Positions 1 to 14,316 of a stretch of DNA of 64,000 nucleotides are shown piece by piece. Numbering within the stretch: the first letter of the stretch is position 1; the number at the start of each line of letters is the position of its first letter. Source of the DNA: Candidatus Blochmanniella pennsylvanica str. BPEN. Its GTDB lineage: Bacteria; Pseudomonadota; Gammaproteobacteria; Enterobacterales; Enterobacteriaceae. Where the stretch lies: NCBI RefSeq assembly GCF_000011745.1, contig NC_007292.1, forward strand, positions 1-64,000, in the 5' to 3' direction. The notes beneath the pieces are model-generated. The model was not told where the DNA came from and did not search any database. It saw only the letters and a program-made list of their open reading frames with translations. The position numbers were made by a program, and so were the translations under genes.

Positions 1-1899
1 ATGTTCTATCCCATTCATTTTGACGTTATTGTTGTTGGAGGAGGTCATGCTGGGACAGAAGCAGCTTTGGCTTCTGCTAGGATGCAATGTAATACGCTTT
101 TGATTACTCATAATATTGATACTCTTGGACAGATGTCTTGTAATCCGGCCGTTGGTGGCATAGGGAAAGGACATTTAGTGAAAGAAATTGATGCGATGGG
201 TGGATCGATGGCTTATGCTATCGATCAATCAGGAATTCAATTTAGAGTACTTAATAGTAGCAAAGGAGCTGCTGTTAGAGCAACACGTGCTCAGGCAGAT
301 AAAATATTATATCGTCAAGCAATACGTAGTATTCTTGAATATCAAAAATTTTTGTTGGTTATTCAAGCGTCAGTAGAAGATTTAATAGTTAGTGGGAACA
401 AGATTGTTGGAGTAATTACTCCAAAATTAGGAATGAAATTTAGTGGTACGTCTGTTGTGTTGACAACCGGAACCTTTCTCAATGGTAAGATTCATATTGG
501 GATGAATAATTTTAGAGGAGGTCGATCTGGAGATTCGGAGTCATCGTCATTGTTATCAGAGCGATTGAAAGAATTGTCTTTTCAGATTAGTCGGTTAAAA
601 ACGGGTACTTCTCCTCGTGTGCATACCAAAGGGATAAATTTTGGTTCTTTACGTGCACAATATAGTGATGATCCCATTCCTGTGTTTTCATTTATAGGAT
701 CTACAAAACTACATCCTACGCAGGTGCCTTGTTATATTACCCATACTAATAACAAAACACATGAAATAGTTAGATCAAATTTATATCAGAGTCCTATGTA
801 TACAGGTTTAATAAAAGGAATAGCACCTCGGTATTGTCCATCTATAGAAGACAAAATAACTCGTTTTTCAGATCGTAATGCTCATCAAATTTTTTTAGAA
901 CCTGAAGGTTTGACAACACCTGAAGTATATCTTAATGGTATTTCTACTAGCTTACCTTTTTGTGTACAAATGCAAATGATTAAATCAATTCAGGGATTAG
1001 AGAATGCTTGTATAATTAGGCCAGGTTATGCTATTGAATACGATTTTTTTGATCCTCGTGATTTAAAATTAACATTAGAGAGTAAAATTATTTCTGGATT
1101 ATTTTTTTCTGGTCAAATTAATGGTACTACTGGTTATGAAGAAGCAGCTGCCCAAGGATTATTGGCCGGAATTAATGCAGCTAGGTTTTCCAAAAATAAA
1201 GAAGGATGGTACCCTAGAAGAGATCAGGCATATTTAGGGGTGCTTGTAGATGATCTCTGTACACATGGAACAGAAGAACCTTATCGTATGTTTACTTCGC
1301 GTGCTGAATATCGTCTGTCTTTACGTGAGGATAATGCTGATTTAAGATTAACTGAAATCGCGCGACAGTTAGGTTTGATAGATGAGTCACGGTGGAAAGC
1401 TTTTTGTTGCAAAAAAGAAAACATTGAAAAAGAACGTCAGAGATTACGTAATACTTATATTTTCCCGTATAGCTCAGATGTTGCACAATTAAATAATTTT
1501 CTTAAAACACCTTTAACACATGAAACAAATGGCGAAGATCTTTTGAGAAGGCCAGAAATTAATTATAAAAAGTTATCTCAACTAAGTACTTTTAGTCCAT
1601 CTATATTGGATCGTCAAGTATTCGAGCAAATTGAAATTCAAATAAAATATGAAGGTTATATTCGTCATCAACAAGAAGAAATAAAGAGACATATTTATAA
1701 TGAAAATACATTGTTACCGACTGATATAGATTTCAATATTGTTTCTGGATTATCTCAGGAGGTCATTGACAAACTCAATAATTATAAACCTTATTCTATT
1801 GGGCAGGCTTCTCGCATTTCTGGTATCACTCCTGCGGCTATTTCTAATTTATTGGTTTGGTTAAAAAAACAAGGTTTGTTAGAGCATAATACATGCTAA
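1..1899 (+). CDS. mnmG: tRNA uridine-5-carboxymethylaminomethyl modification enzyme MnmG (GidA)
   Basis: FAD-dependent enzyme that works with MnmE to install the cmnm5 group on the wobble uridine (U34) of tRNAs reading split codon boxes. The N-terminal dinucleotide-binding fold is visible as [12 protein letters not shown] near residues 11-22. The family signature [16 protein letters not shown] and the C-terminal segment [17 protein letters not shown] are intact. At 632 residues it is almost the E. coli length (629), and the first ATG of the window matches the E. coli start MFYP. In E. coli mnmG is followed by rsmG and atpI; both are missing here and a 717-nt empty space leads to atpB. The partner gene mnmE lies at 10913-12325, so both halves of the enzyme are kept. 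Function is secure from family similarity. Confidence 0.97.
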   Translation: MFYPIHFDVIVVGGGHAGTEAALASARMQCNTLLITHNIDTLGQMSCNPAVGGIGKGHLVKEIDAMGGSMAYAIDQSGIQFRVLNSSKGAAVRATRAQADKILYRQAIRSILEYQKFLLVIQASVEDLIVSGNKIVGVITPKLGMKFSGTSVVLTTGTFLNGKIHIGMNNFRGGRSGDSESSSLLSERLKELSFQISRLKTGTSPRVHTKGINFGSLRAQYSDDPIPVFSFIGSTKLHPTQVPCYITHTNNKTHEIVRSNLYQSPMYTGLIKGIAPRYCPSIEDKITRFSDRNAHQIFLEPEGLTTPEVYLNGISTSLPFCVQMQMIKSIQGLENACIIRPGYAIEYDFFDPRDLKLTLESKIISGLFFSGQINGTTGYEEAAAQGLLAGINAARFSKNKEGWYPRRDQAYLGVLVDDLCTHGTEEPYRMFTSRAEYRLSLREDNADLRLTEIARQLGLIDESRWKAFCCKKENIEKERQRLRNTYIFPYSSDVAQLNNFLKTPLTHETNGEDLLRRPEINYKKLSQLSTFSPSILDRQVFEQIEIQIKYEGYIRHQQEEIKRHIYNENTLLPTDIDFNIVSGLSQEVIDKLNNYKPYSIGQASRISGITPAAISNLLVWLKKQGLLEHNTC

Positions 1900-3705
<1,806 letters not shown>

Positions 3706-3764
3706 CAATGAAAATTAATTGCATGTATTTATTATATTGATTATTAAATATCAGGATTTGCGCT

Positions 3765-4247
3765 GTGAATCTTAATGCAACAATATTAGGTCAAACTATT
3801 TCATTTGTTTTGTTTGTTTGGTTTTGTATGAAGTATGTGTGGTATCCATTTATATCTATTATTGAGAAACGCCAAAAAGAAATTTCTGATAATTTAGTTT
3901 CTGCTACTCATGCCAAAACAGAATCTGAGCGTGTCAATGCTGAAGCTTTGCTTTGTTTGAGACAGGCTCGGGTCAAAGCTCAAGAAATTATAAAACAAGC
4001 AAATAAATGTAAAATGCAAATAATTAATGAAGCTAAACATGAAGCTGAAAAGGAGCAAAGTAGAATTTTATCTCAAGCGCGAGAACAGATTATTTATGAA
4101 AGAAAACGTGTTACTGACGAATTAAGAAAGCAAATTAGCGAACTTGTAATTGAGGGTACAGAGAAAGTTATAGAACATTCTATAAATGAAATGATTGATA
4201 TAGATCTTTTAAATAATATTATTAATACGTTGTCATATAAGGATTAG
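3765..4247 (+). CDS. atpF: F1Fo ATP synthase subunit b
   Basis: Peripheral stalk subunit holding F1 against Fo. One N-terminal membrane helix (about residues 5-27) is followed by a long charged, heptad-like helix that dimerises. Length is 160 residues against 156 in E. coli. The start is GTG at 3765; this is supported because the protein then begins MNLNATILGQ exactly as E. coli AtpF, which also uses GTG. The stop codon abuts the ATG of atpH, so the two are probably translationally coupled. Confidence 0.97.
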   Translation: MNLNATILGQTISFVLFVWFCMKYVWYPFISIIEKRQKEISDNLVSATHAKTESERVNAEALLCLRQARVKAQEIIKQANKCKMQIINEAKHEAEKEQSRILSQAREQIIYERKRVTDELRKQISELVIEGTEKVIEHSINEMIDIDLLNNIINTLSYKD

Positions 4248-4793
4248 ATGTCTAGTATGCTTGTGGTTGCGCGTACGTATGCTCAAGCTATATTTGATAT
4301 AGCTGTAGAACAGAAAAATATAAACAAGTGGAAATCAGTTCTTGATTTATTTTCTGAGATTAGTCTAAATAGACTAGTACAATCTTTATTTTTTAGATGT
4401 TTAGAACCAAAAAGATTGTCAGATATATTTATTGCTATTTGTGAAGATTACCAAAAGAAACAAGTTGATACCTTCAGTAAAAATATAATCTATATTATGG
4501 CGGAAAATAATCGTTTATTATTATTACCAATTGTATTTAAAGAGTTTACTTATTTATGTTCTATATATGTTCATACTGTAGAAATAGAAATTATCTCTGC
4601 TTGGCCTTTGAAGTATAATCAGCTGAAAAAAATTACTGATATAATGGCTAAACGTTTATCTAAAACAGTGAATCCAGTACACAAAGTAGATAAAGATATA
4701 TTGGCTGGTGTAATTATTCGTATTGGAGATACTGTGATTGATGGAAGTATACGTGGACGTATTTTTCGCTTAAATCACGTACTACAATCTTAA
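4248..4793 (+). CDS. atpH: F1Fo ATP synthase subunit delta
   Basis: Subunit delta, connecting the top of F1 to the b-subunit stalk. The start codon follows the atpF stop without a gap. At 181 residues it is close to the E. coli 177. The C-terminal part is the best conserved ([25 protein letters not shown], close to the E. coli sequence), while the middle has drifted, as is common in endosymbionts. It is 37 nt upstream of atpA. Confidence 0.96.
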
Positions 4794-4830
4794 TATTTTA
4801 ACAGTAGTTAAAAGGTATAAACAAAAGATT

Positions 4831-6372
4831 ATGCAATTAAATTCAAATGAAATTAGTAAATTAATTAAGCGACGTATTGCCCAATTTGATATAACGTGTG
4901 AGATTCGCAATGAAGGTACTATTACTGCTGTAGGTGATGGAGTAATCCATATACATGGATTAACTAATGTCATGCAAGGTGAAATGATTGCTTTGCCATC
5001 AGATCAGTTTGCTGTAGCATTGAACTTAGAACGTGATTCTGTCGGTGCTGTAGTTATGGGTTCATATTTAAATTTGTCTGAAGGAATGGTGGCAAAATGC
5101 ACAGGAAATATATTAAGAGTGCCAGTAGGAACAGCGTTGTTGGGAAGAGTAGTCAATGCATTAGGGGTTCCTGTGGATAATAAAGGAGTCATACAATGTT
5201 CCTGTTATTTTCCGGTAGAAGCTGTTGCTCCTAGTGTAATTGATCGCAAATCAATAGATGAACCTATTCAAACAGGATATAAGTCAGTCGACTCTATGAT
5301 ACCTATTGGACGTGGTCAACGTGAATTAATTATAGGAGATCGTCAAACTGGAAAATCTGCATTAGCAATTGACGCTATTATTAATCAGCGTTATAGCGGG
5401 GTTAAATGTATTTATGTTGCTGTTGGTCAGAAGGCAACAACTGTAGCTAATGTTGTAAAAAAACTAGAAGAACATCGTGCATTGTCTAATACTATTGTGG
5501 TTATTGCATCTGCTTCTGAATCAGCTGTATTACAATATTTAGCTCCTTATTCTGGATGTGCTATGGGAGAATATTTTAGAGATCTCGGGGAAGATGCATT
5601 AATTGTATATGATGATCTTTCTAAACAAGCTATTGCTTACCGTCAAATTTCTTTATTACTACGACGTCCTCCTGGGCGTGAAGCATACCCAGGGGATATA
5701 TTTTATTTACATTCTCGTTTGTTAGAACGAGCTTCTAGGGTTAGCTCTGACTATGTGGAGCGGTGTACTCACGGAAAGATAACAGGAAGAACTGGTTCAT
5801 TAACTGCAATACCTATTGTTGAAACTCAAGCTGGAGATGTTTCTTCGTTTATTCCGACTAATGTTATTTCTATTACTGATGGTCAGATTTTTTTAGAATC
5901 TCATTTATTTAATTCAGGAATTCGTCCTGCGGTAAATCCAGGTATTTCGGTATCGCGAGTTGGAGGATCTGCTCAAACTAATATCATGAAGGTATTATCT
6001 GGAGGCATTCGCACTGCTTTAGCTCAATATCGTGAATTAGCTGCTTTTTCTCAATTTGCTTCAGAACTAGATGATGTTACTCGAAAGCAATTGCAGCATG
6101 GTCAAAAGGTAACTGAATTATTAAAACAGAAACAATATGCACCTATGGCTGTTTCATGTCAATCCATCATTTTGTTTGCAGCAGTGCATGGTTATTTAGA
6201 AGATGTTGAGGTTTCAAAAATAAGTGATTTTGAGTCTGCATTAATATTGTATATGACTTATACGGAAAAGGAGCTGATTAAAATAATTGATCACGATGGT
6301 GTATATAATATTGATATTGAAAATAAATTTAAAAGTATTCTTGAGACTTTTAAATCAAATCAATCTTGGTAA
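4831..6372 (+). CDS. atpA: F1Fo ATP synthase subunit alpha
   Basis: Non-catalytic nucleotide-binding subunit of the F1 hexamer. The Walker A motif GDRQTGKS begins at residue 169, the same position as in E. coli, and the length is the same (513). The family signature [13 protein letters not shown] is present. The start is supported by the matching N-terminus ([16 protein letters not shown]). Its 3' end is 32 nt before the chosen atpG start. No key residue appears to be lost. Confidence 0.98.
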
Positions 6373-6404
6373 ACTCAAATGCGTTATCGTTGTGGAATAG
6401 GAAT

Positions 6405-7271
6405 ATGTCTGGTCTGAAAGAAATACGCGGGAAAATAGATAGCATTCGCAATATACAAAAAATTGCCAAGGCTATGGAGATGATTTCTGTTGCTAAGATT
6501 TATCAAACTCAGAGACGTATGTTAATAAGTAAACCATATGCGGAAACTATTCGTAAAGTAATTGATCATATTTCTTCAGGGACATTAGAATATAAACATT
6601 CTTATTTTTTAGAACGAAAAATTCAATCTGTTGGTTACTGGGTAGTTTCGACAGATAGAGGATTAGCAGGAGGGTTGAATATTAACTTACTTAAAACATT
6701 ATTGTATGATTTTAACAAATGGAGTAACGAGGGAATAACGATTAGATTAGCTATTATTGGGTCAAAGGGCGCTTCTTTTTTACGCTCCATAAAGCAAACA
6801 GAGATAGTCAGTTGTGTTTATGGAATTGGAGATGCTCCTAAAATGTCAGCTCTAATTGGGTCTGTGAGAGTAATGTTGCAGTTGTATGATAATAACCAGA
6901 TAGATAGATTATATTTAGCGTATAATAAATTTATTAATACCTTAACTCAGAGTCCTCAGATTTTACAGATTCTACCAATCATTTCCTCAAAAAACTCTAT
7001 ATTACAAACTAAATATTGGGATTATTTATATGAACCTGATTCTAAAGTTTTGTTAAACAGTTTATTACAAAGATATATTGAATCACAAGTTTACCAGGGA
7101 GTAGTAGAAAATTTAGCTAGTGAACAATCTGCTCGAATGATGGCGATGAAGACAGCTTCAGATAATGGAGAAGTTATTATTAATGATTTAAAGTTATTTT
7201 ATAATAAAGCTAGACAAACTAAAATTACAGAAGAACTTACAGAAATTGTTTCAGGAGCTTCTGTAATATAA
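6405..7271 (+). CDS. atpG: F1Fo ATP synthase subunit gamma
   Basis: Central rotor shaft of F1. The two terminal helices are conserved: [21 protein letters not shown] at the N-terminus and the family signature [15 protein letters not shown] at the C-terminus, as well as [20 protein letters not shown]. The ATG at 6405 gives 288 residues (E. coli 287) and has a purine-rich ggaatagga element ahead of it. An in-frame upstream extension overlapping the end of atpA is open but has no counterpart in the family. Followed after 30 nt by atpD. Confidence 0.96.
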   Translation: MSGLKEIRGKIDSIRNIQKIAKAMEMISVAKIYQTQRRMLISKPYAETIRKVIDHISSGTLEYKHSYFLERKIQSVGYWVVSTDRGLAGGLNINLLKTLLYDFNKWSNEGITIRLAIIGSKGASFLRSIKQTEIVSCVYGIGDAPKMSALIGSVRVMLQLYDNNQIDRLYLAYNKFINTLTQSPQILQILPIISSKNSILQTKYWDYLYEPDSKVLLNSLLQRYIESQVYQGVVENLASEQSARMMAMKTASDNGEVIINDLKLFYNKARQTKITEELTEIVSGASVI

Positions 7272-7277
7272 ACTTAA

Positions 7278-8690
<1,413 letters not shown>

Positions 8691-8727
8691 ATTTTTTATT
8701 TTATTGATAAAAGGTCTGGATATCAGA

Positions 8728-9162
8728 ATGTCTGAATGTACTTATTACTTAACTGTTGTTTCTGTTGAAAGAGAAATATTCTCTGGCGTAGTTCGTAAAA
8801 TTCAAGTAACAGGTATTGAAGGTGAAATGGGTGTTTTTCCAGGTCATACTCCGTTACTTACGTCGATTAAGCCAGGAGTATTGCGTATAGTAAAATCACA
8901 TGATAATGAAGAATATATATATATATCTGGAGGTATACTTGAGGTTCAAAGAAATATAGTGACGATATTGGCGGATACAGCCATCCGAGCGGAAGAATTA
9001 GATGAAAAAAAAGCCAAAGAAGCTAAACATGAAGCTGAAAAACATATTAAGAATTATCGCCATAGCTCTGATATAGATTATATTAAAATAACTTCAGATA
9101 TATCTAAAGCTATTGCAAAACTTAGATTAATGGAATTAACTAAAAAAAATAAGTATATGTAA
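8728..9162 (+). CDS. atpC: F1Fo ATP synthase subunit epsilon
   Basis: Regulatory subunit of the rotor. It has an N-terminal beta-sandwich ([24 protein letters not shown]) and a C-terminal two-helix arm. The ATG at 8728 gives 144 residues (E. coli 139) and aligns with the E. coli N-terminus. An upstream in-frame TTG at 8704 would add eight residues without family support; an aaaagg element sits 12 nt before the chosen ATG, a rather long spacing. Last gene of the atp cluster; glmU follows after 131 nt, as in E. coli. Confidence 0.95.
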
Positions 9163-9293
9163 CTAGTAATAATATTTCTATTTGTTGTATAAATAATTTT
9201 TCTGTTTATGTATATGTAGTTATATGTTTAATGTAATAAAAATAGTTTATAACCAAAAATAAGAATCACAAAAAATATATAAAGATAAAGATT

Positions 9294-10682
9294 ATGTCGT
9301 ATATTAATTTCAGCGCGATTATCCTTGCTGCCGGTAGAGGTAATAGAATGTTGTCTGATACACCAAAGGTGTTGTACCAAATTGGTGGTAAGTTTATGTT
9401 ACAACATTTGATTGATTCTGTAATGCAGGTAGGTGTGAGCTCCATATATGTAGTGCATGGATACAAAGGAGAAATGATAATAAAAGAAATTAATACGAAT
9501 CAATACAAAATTCCTGTATATTGGATATTGCAACATGATCTTACTGGGACTGGAGATGCTGTTCAGAGAGTGTTACCTTTCATCAGTGATGACGAAGAAG
9601 TTCTTGTTTTATATGGTGATGTTCCTTTTGTTTCTTATAAAACATTACAACGATTGCATGTCATTAAATCCCAATGTGATATAAGTATGTTAACTGCTAC
9701 ACTACCTAATCCAAAAGGATATGGGCGTATTGTTCGGAACCAGGAAGGGAGTGTTGTTAGTATCATAGAACATGATGACATCATTAATGATGATCAAAAA
9801 AAAATTAAAGAAGTTAGTACTGGTATTTTTATTGCTATTTCTAATCATTTAAAGTGTTGGTTAAGCACATTAACAACTCATAAGTCAAAAAATGAATTTT
9901 ATTTAACAGATATAATTCAGATAGCTCATCAATCAGGTTACAGTATACATACCATGTGTCCTGATGATACATTTGAGATCATGGGAGTAAATAGTAAATC
10001 AGATTTCGTTGATTTAGATAAACAATATCAACAAAGAAAAGTACAATGTTTATTATCATCAGGGTTGATGATTATTGATCCAAATAGGTTTGATTTAAGA
10101 GGAACGTTAGTACATGGGAAGGATGTGTACATTGATATAAATGTGATCATTGAGGGGCATGTTTCTTTGGGGAATAGAGTTAAAATAGGAGCAAGTTGTA
10201 TATTGAAAGATACGATAGTTGCCGATGATGTAGAGATATACCCATTTTCAATAATTGAAAATACAACAATAGGTTTCCAAAGCAAAGTTGGACCATTTGT
10301 TCGGTTGAGACCAGGAACTGAATTAAAAGAAAAAAGTCATGTGGGAAATTTTGTAGAAATAAAAAATACCCGATTGGGAGAGCAATCCAAGGTTAAACAC
10401 CTTAGTTATTTAGGTGATGCAGAAATTGGTAATCAAGTAAATATCGGAGCTGGCACTATTATTTGCAATTATGATGGCATGATGAAACATCAAACTATTA
10501 TTGGTGATGACGTTTTTATTGGAGCTGATAGTCAGCTGGTAGCTCCAATCACTATTGGAAAAAATGTAACTATTGGAGCTGGAACTACAGTAACTCGAGA
10601 TGTGGCAGCTAATGAAACTATTATTAGTAGAATACGACAATTTTCCATTTTAAATTGGAAGCGATTAAAAAACAAAAAATAA
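9294..10682 (+). CDS. glmU: bifunctional UDP-N-acetylglucosamine pyrophosphorylase / glucosamine-1-phosphate N-acetyltransferase
   Basis: Cytoplasmic enzyme making UDP-GlcNAc, the precursor of peptidoglycan and lipid A. The N-terminal uridyltransferase domain shows the nucleotide-binding loop LAAGRGNRMLSDTPKVL (near residues 11-27). The C-terminal half is a left-handed beta-helix of hexapeptide repeats (for example IGDDVFIGADSQLVAPITIG), holding the acetyltransferase. 462 residues against 456 in E. coli. It keeps its E. coli position behind atpC, but glmS does not follow it here; the next gene is the convergent mnmE. It supplies substrate to MurA at 57272. Confidence 0.97.
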   Translation: MSYINFSAIILAAGRGNRMLSDTPKVLYQIGGKFMLQHLIDSVMQVGVSSIYVVHGYKGEMIIKEINTNQYKIPVYWILQHDLTGTGDAVQRVLPFISDDEEVLVLYGDVPFVSYKTLQRLHVIKSQCDISMLTATLPNPKGYGRIVRNQEGSVVSIIEHDDIINDDQKKIKEVSTGIFIAISNHLKCWLSTLTTHKSKNEFYLTDIIQIAHQSGYSIHTMCPDDTFEIMGVNSKSDFVDLDKQYQQRKVQCLLSSGLMIIDPNRFDLRGTLVHGKDVYIDINVIIEGHVSLGNRVKIGASCILKDTIVADDVEIYPFSIIENTTIGFQSKVGPFVRLRPGTELKEKSHVGNFVEIKNTRLGEQSKVKHLSYLGDAEIGNQVNIGAGTIICNYDGMMKHQTIIGDDVFIGADSQLVAPITIGKNVTIGAGTTVTRDVAANETIISRIRQFSILNWKRLKNKK

Positions 10683-10912
10683 AATTATTTTTTGTTTAAG
10701 AATTATTCGCCAATCAAACATTATATAAACATAGCTTATTCAGAAATTATTTCTTTCTATATCTTTATCAAAGTGTATATGTTGGTTTGCATGTGTAGTC
10801 TATTCATTATTAATCTATAACCTATATGTAATTATAGCAAAAAAAAACGATTTCATTCTTGAAATTTATATTTATAAAATATTATAAAAATTATTTATAA
10901 GTTCATAAATCA

Positions 10913-12325
10913 TCATTTTCCAATACAGAATGTAGAGAATATTCTTTTTAATAAATCATCAGGAGTAAATTTTCCAAAAATTTTGCTTAATTCTTTATGT
11001 GCTAATCCAAGATCTTCAGCAAAAAGTTCATTAATTGACATAGTAGATAATAGTTGTGTTTGGGCAGAAAAAAGGTATTTAGAAGATTTTTCAAGTGCAT
11101 TTAAGTGACGTCTACGCGCAATGAAATTTCCTTGATTTTCAGAAAGATTGCTTTTGCAATCTTGCTGTATTTTAGACTTGATATTATTACTTAAATATTC
11201 TTGTAATAAGTCTGTTCCATCATTAAATAAAGCCGATAACGTGATAATTGTATAATTATTTATTATACTAATTCCGATTTGATTTTTGGTTAAATCAGAT
11301 TTATTATGTATAATTGTGATAGGGGTTTTTTTATTTTTACAAAACAGCACTTTTTCTACATGTTTTAATGTGATATCATTTTCCTTATTTGTTACATCGT
11401 TAGGATCAATTACCCATAATATATGATCTGCGTTACTTAATTCTTCCCATGTACGTTTCATCCCAATTTGTTCTATTTCGTTATCGCTTTTTTTTTGTAG
11501 CCCAGCAGTGTCAGTAATATGGAATGCTATTCCATTTAATTGGATATACTCATGCAATGTATCTCGTGTGGTTCCGGATATCGTACTGATAATTGCTCTA
11601 TCAATGCCAACTAATGCATTAAATAAACTAGATTTTCCAGCATTTGGTTTTCCAGCAATTACTATTTTTATCCCTTCACGGAGTAAAACACCGTGATAGG
11701 TTGATTTATACATTTTTTGTACATCGCTTATGATGTTCCTCAATTTTTTTTTTATATCTTCATATGGTATGATACTAATTTCGTCTTCTGAAAAGTCAAT
11801 AGATGATTCTGCGTACATGCGTAGATTAGTAAGTTGTTCTAATATTATATATATTTTACGAGAGAAAATTCCTTGTAAAGAATTTGATGCTGATTTTGCA
11901 GCCTGATATGAAGTAGCATCGATAATATCAGCTATTGCTTCTGCTTGTACAAGATCTATTTTGTTATTTAAGAATGCTCGTTTGGTAAATTCTCCTGGAT
12001 GTGCTATTCGAATATCAGAAGATGTTTTTAAAATACGTTCCAATAATATATCTAGGATTATTTGACCTCCATGTCCATGGATTTCTAGTATGTTTTCCCC
12101 GGTAAAAGAATTTGGTTCAGGAAAAAACAAGGCTATCACTCGTTCTAATATGGATCCGTCCGTGTCCAAAAAAGGTAAATATTCTGCTTTTCTGGGATTT
12201 GGTATTTTTCCTAACAATTTAGGAGCAATTTCAGGAACTGATTTTCCAGATATTCGTATAATTCCAATACCTCCACGGCCTGGAGGTGTGGAAATAGCAA
12301 CCACTGTATCTATTGTATAGTTCAT
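10913..12325 (-). CDS. mnmE: tRNA modification GTPase MnmE (TrmE)
   Basis: GTPase partner of MnmG in U34 modification of tRNA. It has an N-terminal tetrahydrofolate-binding domain, a helical domain and an inserted G domain with G1 GKPNAGKSS at residues 225-233, G2 SGTTRDT, G3 DTAG and G4 NKSD. The extreme C-terminus is the invariant CIGK, whose cysteine is typical of the family. 470 residues against 454 in E. coli. It follows the YidD-YidC frame by 74 nt on the same strand, the E. coli order. It is convergent with glmU across a 230-nt spacer. Confidence 0.97.
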   Translation of the reverse strand: MNYTIDTVVAISTPPGRGGIGIIRISGKSVPEIAPKLLGKIPNPRKAEYLPFLDTDGSILERVIALFFPEPNSFTGENILEIHGHGGQIILDILLERILKTSSDIRIAHPGEFTKRAFLNNKIDLVQAEAIADIIDATSYQAAKSASNSLQGIFSRKIYIILEQLTNLRMYAESSIDFSEDEISIIPYEDIKKKLRNIISDVQKMYKSTYHGVLLREGIKIVIAGKPNAGKSSLFNALVGIDRAIISTISGTTRDTLHEYIQLNGIAFHITDTAGLQKKSDNEIEQIGMKRTWEELSNADHILWVIDPNDVTNKENDITLKHVEKVLFCKNKKTPITIIHNKSDLTKNQIGISIINNYTIITLSALFNDGTDLLQEYLSNNIKSKIQQDCKSNLSENQGNFIARRRHLNALEKSSKYLFSAQTQLLSTMSINELFAEDLGLAHKELSKIFGKFTPDDLLKRIFSTFCIGK

Positions 12326-12399
12326 AATTTTTATTATACTTTAAAACATATTATAATGCGAAGATATACTTGAGTTATAAATTTTTTTGAATATTTTTA

Positions 12400-14052
12400 T
12401 TAGTTATTTTTATTGTATAATCCTCGTTTTTCTAGTTCTTGATAAATCATGTATTGTTGAATAATGGTGATGATATTGCTTGCTATATAATATAATACTA
12501 AACCAGATGGGAACCATAAAAAAAATATAGTAAAAATGATTAACATGATAGTCATCATTTTTTTCTGTATCGCATCAGTAATTGTAGTCGGCGACATTTT
12601 TTGTATAAAAAACATAGTAATTCCCATTAATATCGGTAATATGTAATAAGGATCCTGAGCAGATAAATCATGAATCCAGAAAGCAAATGCAGCGTGCCTT
12701 AATTCTACAGAACCTGATAACATATAATATAAAGCTAAGAATATTGGCATTTGGATTAATAAAGGTAAGCATCCCCCCAATGGATTCACTTTTTCTAACT
12801 TATATAATTCTATAGTTTTTTGATGGTATTGATACTTATCATGTTTATATTCTTCTTGTATTATAGACAATTTAGGTTGTAGCATACGTATTTTTGCCAT
12901 AGAAGTATATTGTGCTTTAGTTAAAGGATACATGATTAGACGTATAATTAATGTTATTATAATAATAGATATTCCCCAATTTTCTATGTAACTGTAAATA
13001 AAGCTCAATAATTTAAACAATGGTTGAGAAATAAACCATAACCATCCGTAGTCAACTAATAGATCTAAATTTGGAGCTATTGCTTTCATTTTTTCTTGAA
13101 TTTTTGGACCTATCCATAATATAGATTGGAATGTACCTGTTTCTCCTATCGGGAGATCTATTGAATTAGATTGAAAACCTATAGAAGCGCTATTATTGTT
13201 ATGGTAGGTAGTATAAAATGTATTATTCCCTTGAGTAAGGGGAATCCAAGCTGTCGCAAAATATTTTTGTGACATTGCTATCCAACCTTTAGAAGTATTA
13301 ATTTTTAAATTCATATTTTTTATATCTTTAAAGCTGTATTTTTGATATTTTTTTTTATCAGTAGAGTATGCTGATCCTCGATAGGAGTATAAAGGAAAAT
13401 TATCTCCGTTATCGCTGTTATTATGTGATTTGGGATAATGTTCGGATTGTACTATATTACCAAATAACTTAATTTTTAATGGATAAGTGCTCATATTATT
13501 TACGGTATAGAATACATATATAGAGTAATCATTTCTATGAAAAATATAATTCTTAGTATATGTAATCCCATCGGAAGCGTAATGCGTTAAAGTTAATTGT
13601 AATTTATTTTCATTTTTTGGTATGATATATAAACTTTTATCAGTTGCGGTAGTGTATATAAATTTTTTATTATATGACCGGCCCGGTATGTTTTCAGTTA
13701 TTAGCCCGCTGTTTGTTTGATATGTAAATGCTTGTGATGTACTTAAGAGATGAAAAGGTTCTTTAGAATGTAAATTCTCTAAATAATTCACGAGATATGC
13801 CTCTTCAATATCTCCCCCATAAGTATTTATTTTGAGTAACAACACATCTGTTTTTACTGTAATCACATGATTTGTATGATGTACATATTTTATTGCATCA
13901 TTATCTTCAGAACGAATTAATGGATATGTATTTTCATGTATATTTATTTTTTGAATATTAGTTCTCTGATGATATTCTGTTTGCCATATCTGCCATAGTA
14001 TAAACGACATAATTAAAAAAGCTATCACAAAGAAATTACGTTGCGAATCCAT
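12400..14052 (-). CDS. yidC: membrane protein insertase YidC
   Basis: Inner-membrane insertase acting alone or with SecYEG. Counting from the internal ATG at 14052 the protein is 550 residues (E. coli 548) and begins MDSQRNFFVIAFLIMSFILW, the typical first membrane helix. A large periplasmic domain follows, then the conserved C-terminal helices (WGISIIIITLIIRLIMYPLT; PLGGCLPLLIQMPIFLALYYML). An aggac element about 9 nt before this ATG could act as its own ribosome-binding site. However, the reading frame is open without a stop through the upstream YidD-like segment to 14316 (638 codons in all). It may therefore be made alone, as a YidD-YidC fusion, or both. Confidence 0.93.
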   Translation of the reverse strand: MDSQRNFFVIAFLIMSFILWQIWQTEYHQRTNIQKINIHENTYPLIRSEDNDAIKYVHHTNHVITVKTDVLLLKINTYGGDIEEAYLVNYLENLHSKEPFHLLSTSQAFTYQTNSGLITENIPGRSYNKKFIYTTATDKSLYIIPKNENKLQLTLTHYASDGITYTKNYIFHRNDYSIYVFYTVNNMSTYPLKIKLFGNIVQSEHYPKSHNNSDNGDNFPLYSYRGSAYSTDKKKYQKYSFKDIKNMNLKINTSKGWIAMSQKYFATAWIPLTQGNNTFYTTYHNNNSASIGFQSNSIDLPIGETGTFQSILWIGPKIQEKMKAIAPNLDLLVDYGWLWFISQPLFKLLSFIYSYIENWGISIIIITLIIRLIMYPLTKAQYTSMAKIRMLQPKLSIIQEEYKHDKYQYHQKTIELYKLEKVNPLGGCLPLLIQMPIFLALYYMLSGSVELRHAAFAFWIHDLSAQDPYYILPILMGITMFFIQKMSPTTITDAIQKKMMTIMLIIFTIFFLWFPSGLVLYYIASNIITIIQQYMIYQELEKRGLYNKNN

Positions 14053-14316
14053 GTTGATTATGTCCTGAATATGTGAATGTGAATAATATTTAAAATCTTC
14101 ATTGTTATTTAAAGTTAAAGGATGGCATTGCAATATACGAATACATGTCATCCAGATACCTCGTAACACCCCGAATTTATGTATTGATTCCACCCCATAT
14201 TGAGAACATGTTTTTTGAAAACGACAATGATGGCCCAATATAGGACTGACACTGACTTGGTATCCATATATCAGCCATATTATGCTTTTTTCTATTAACA
14301 CAAATGGTGATACCAT
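14053..14316 (-). CDS. yidD: YidD-like segment fused in frame to YidC
   Basis: These 88 codons match the small membrane-insertion efficiency factor YidD. The segment has an amphipathic N-terminus, then SPILGHHCRFQKTCSQYGVE, the cysteine-containing heart of the family, then FGVLRGIWMTCIRILQCHPL. E. coli YidD is 85 residues, lies between rnpA and yidC, and ends with its own stop. Here no stop separates the two, and the frame continues straight into YidC at Met89. The start ATG overlaps the end of rnpA by 22 nt, as in enterics. A fused product is predicted by the sequence, but YidC could also start internally. A base error at the junction is a possible alternative. Confidence 0.85.
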
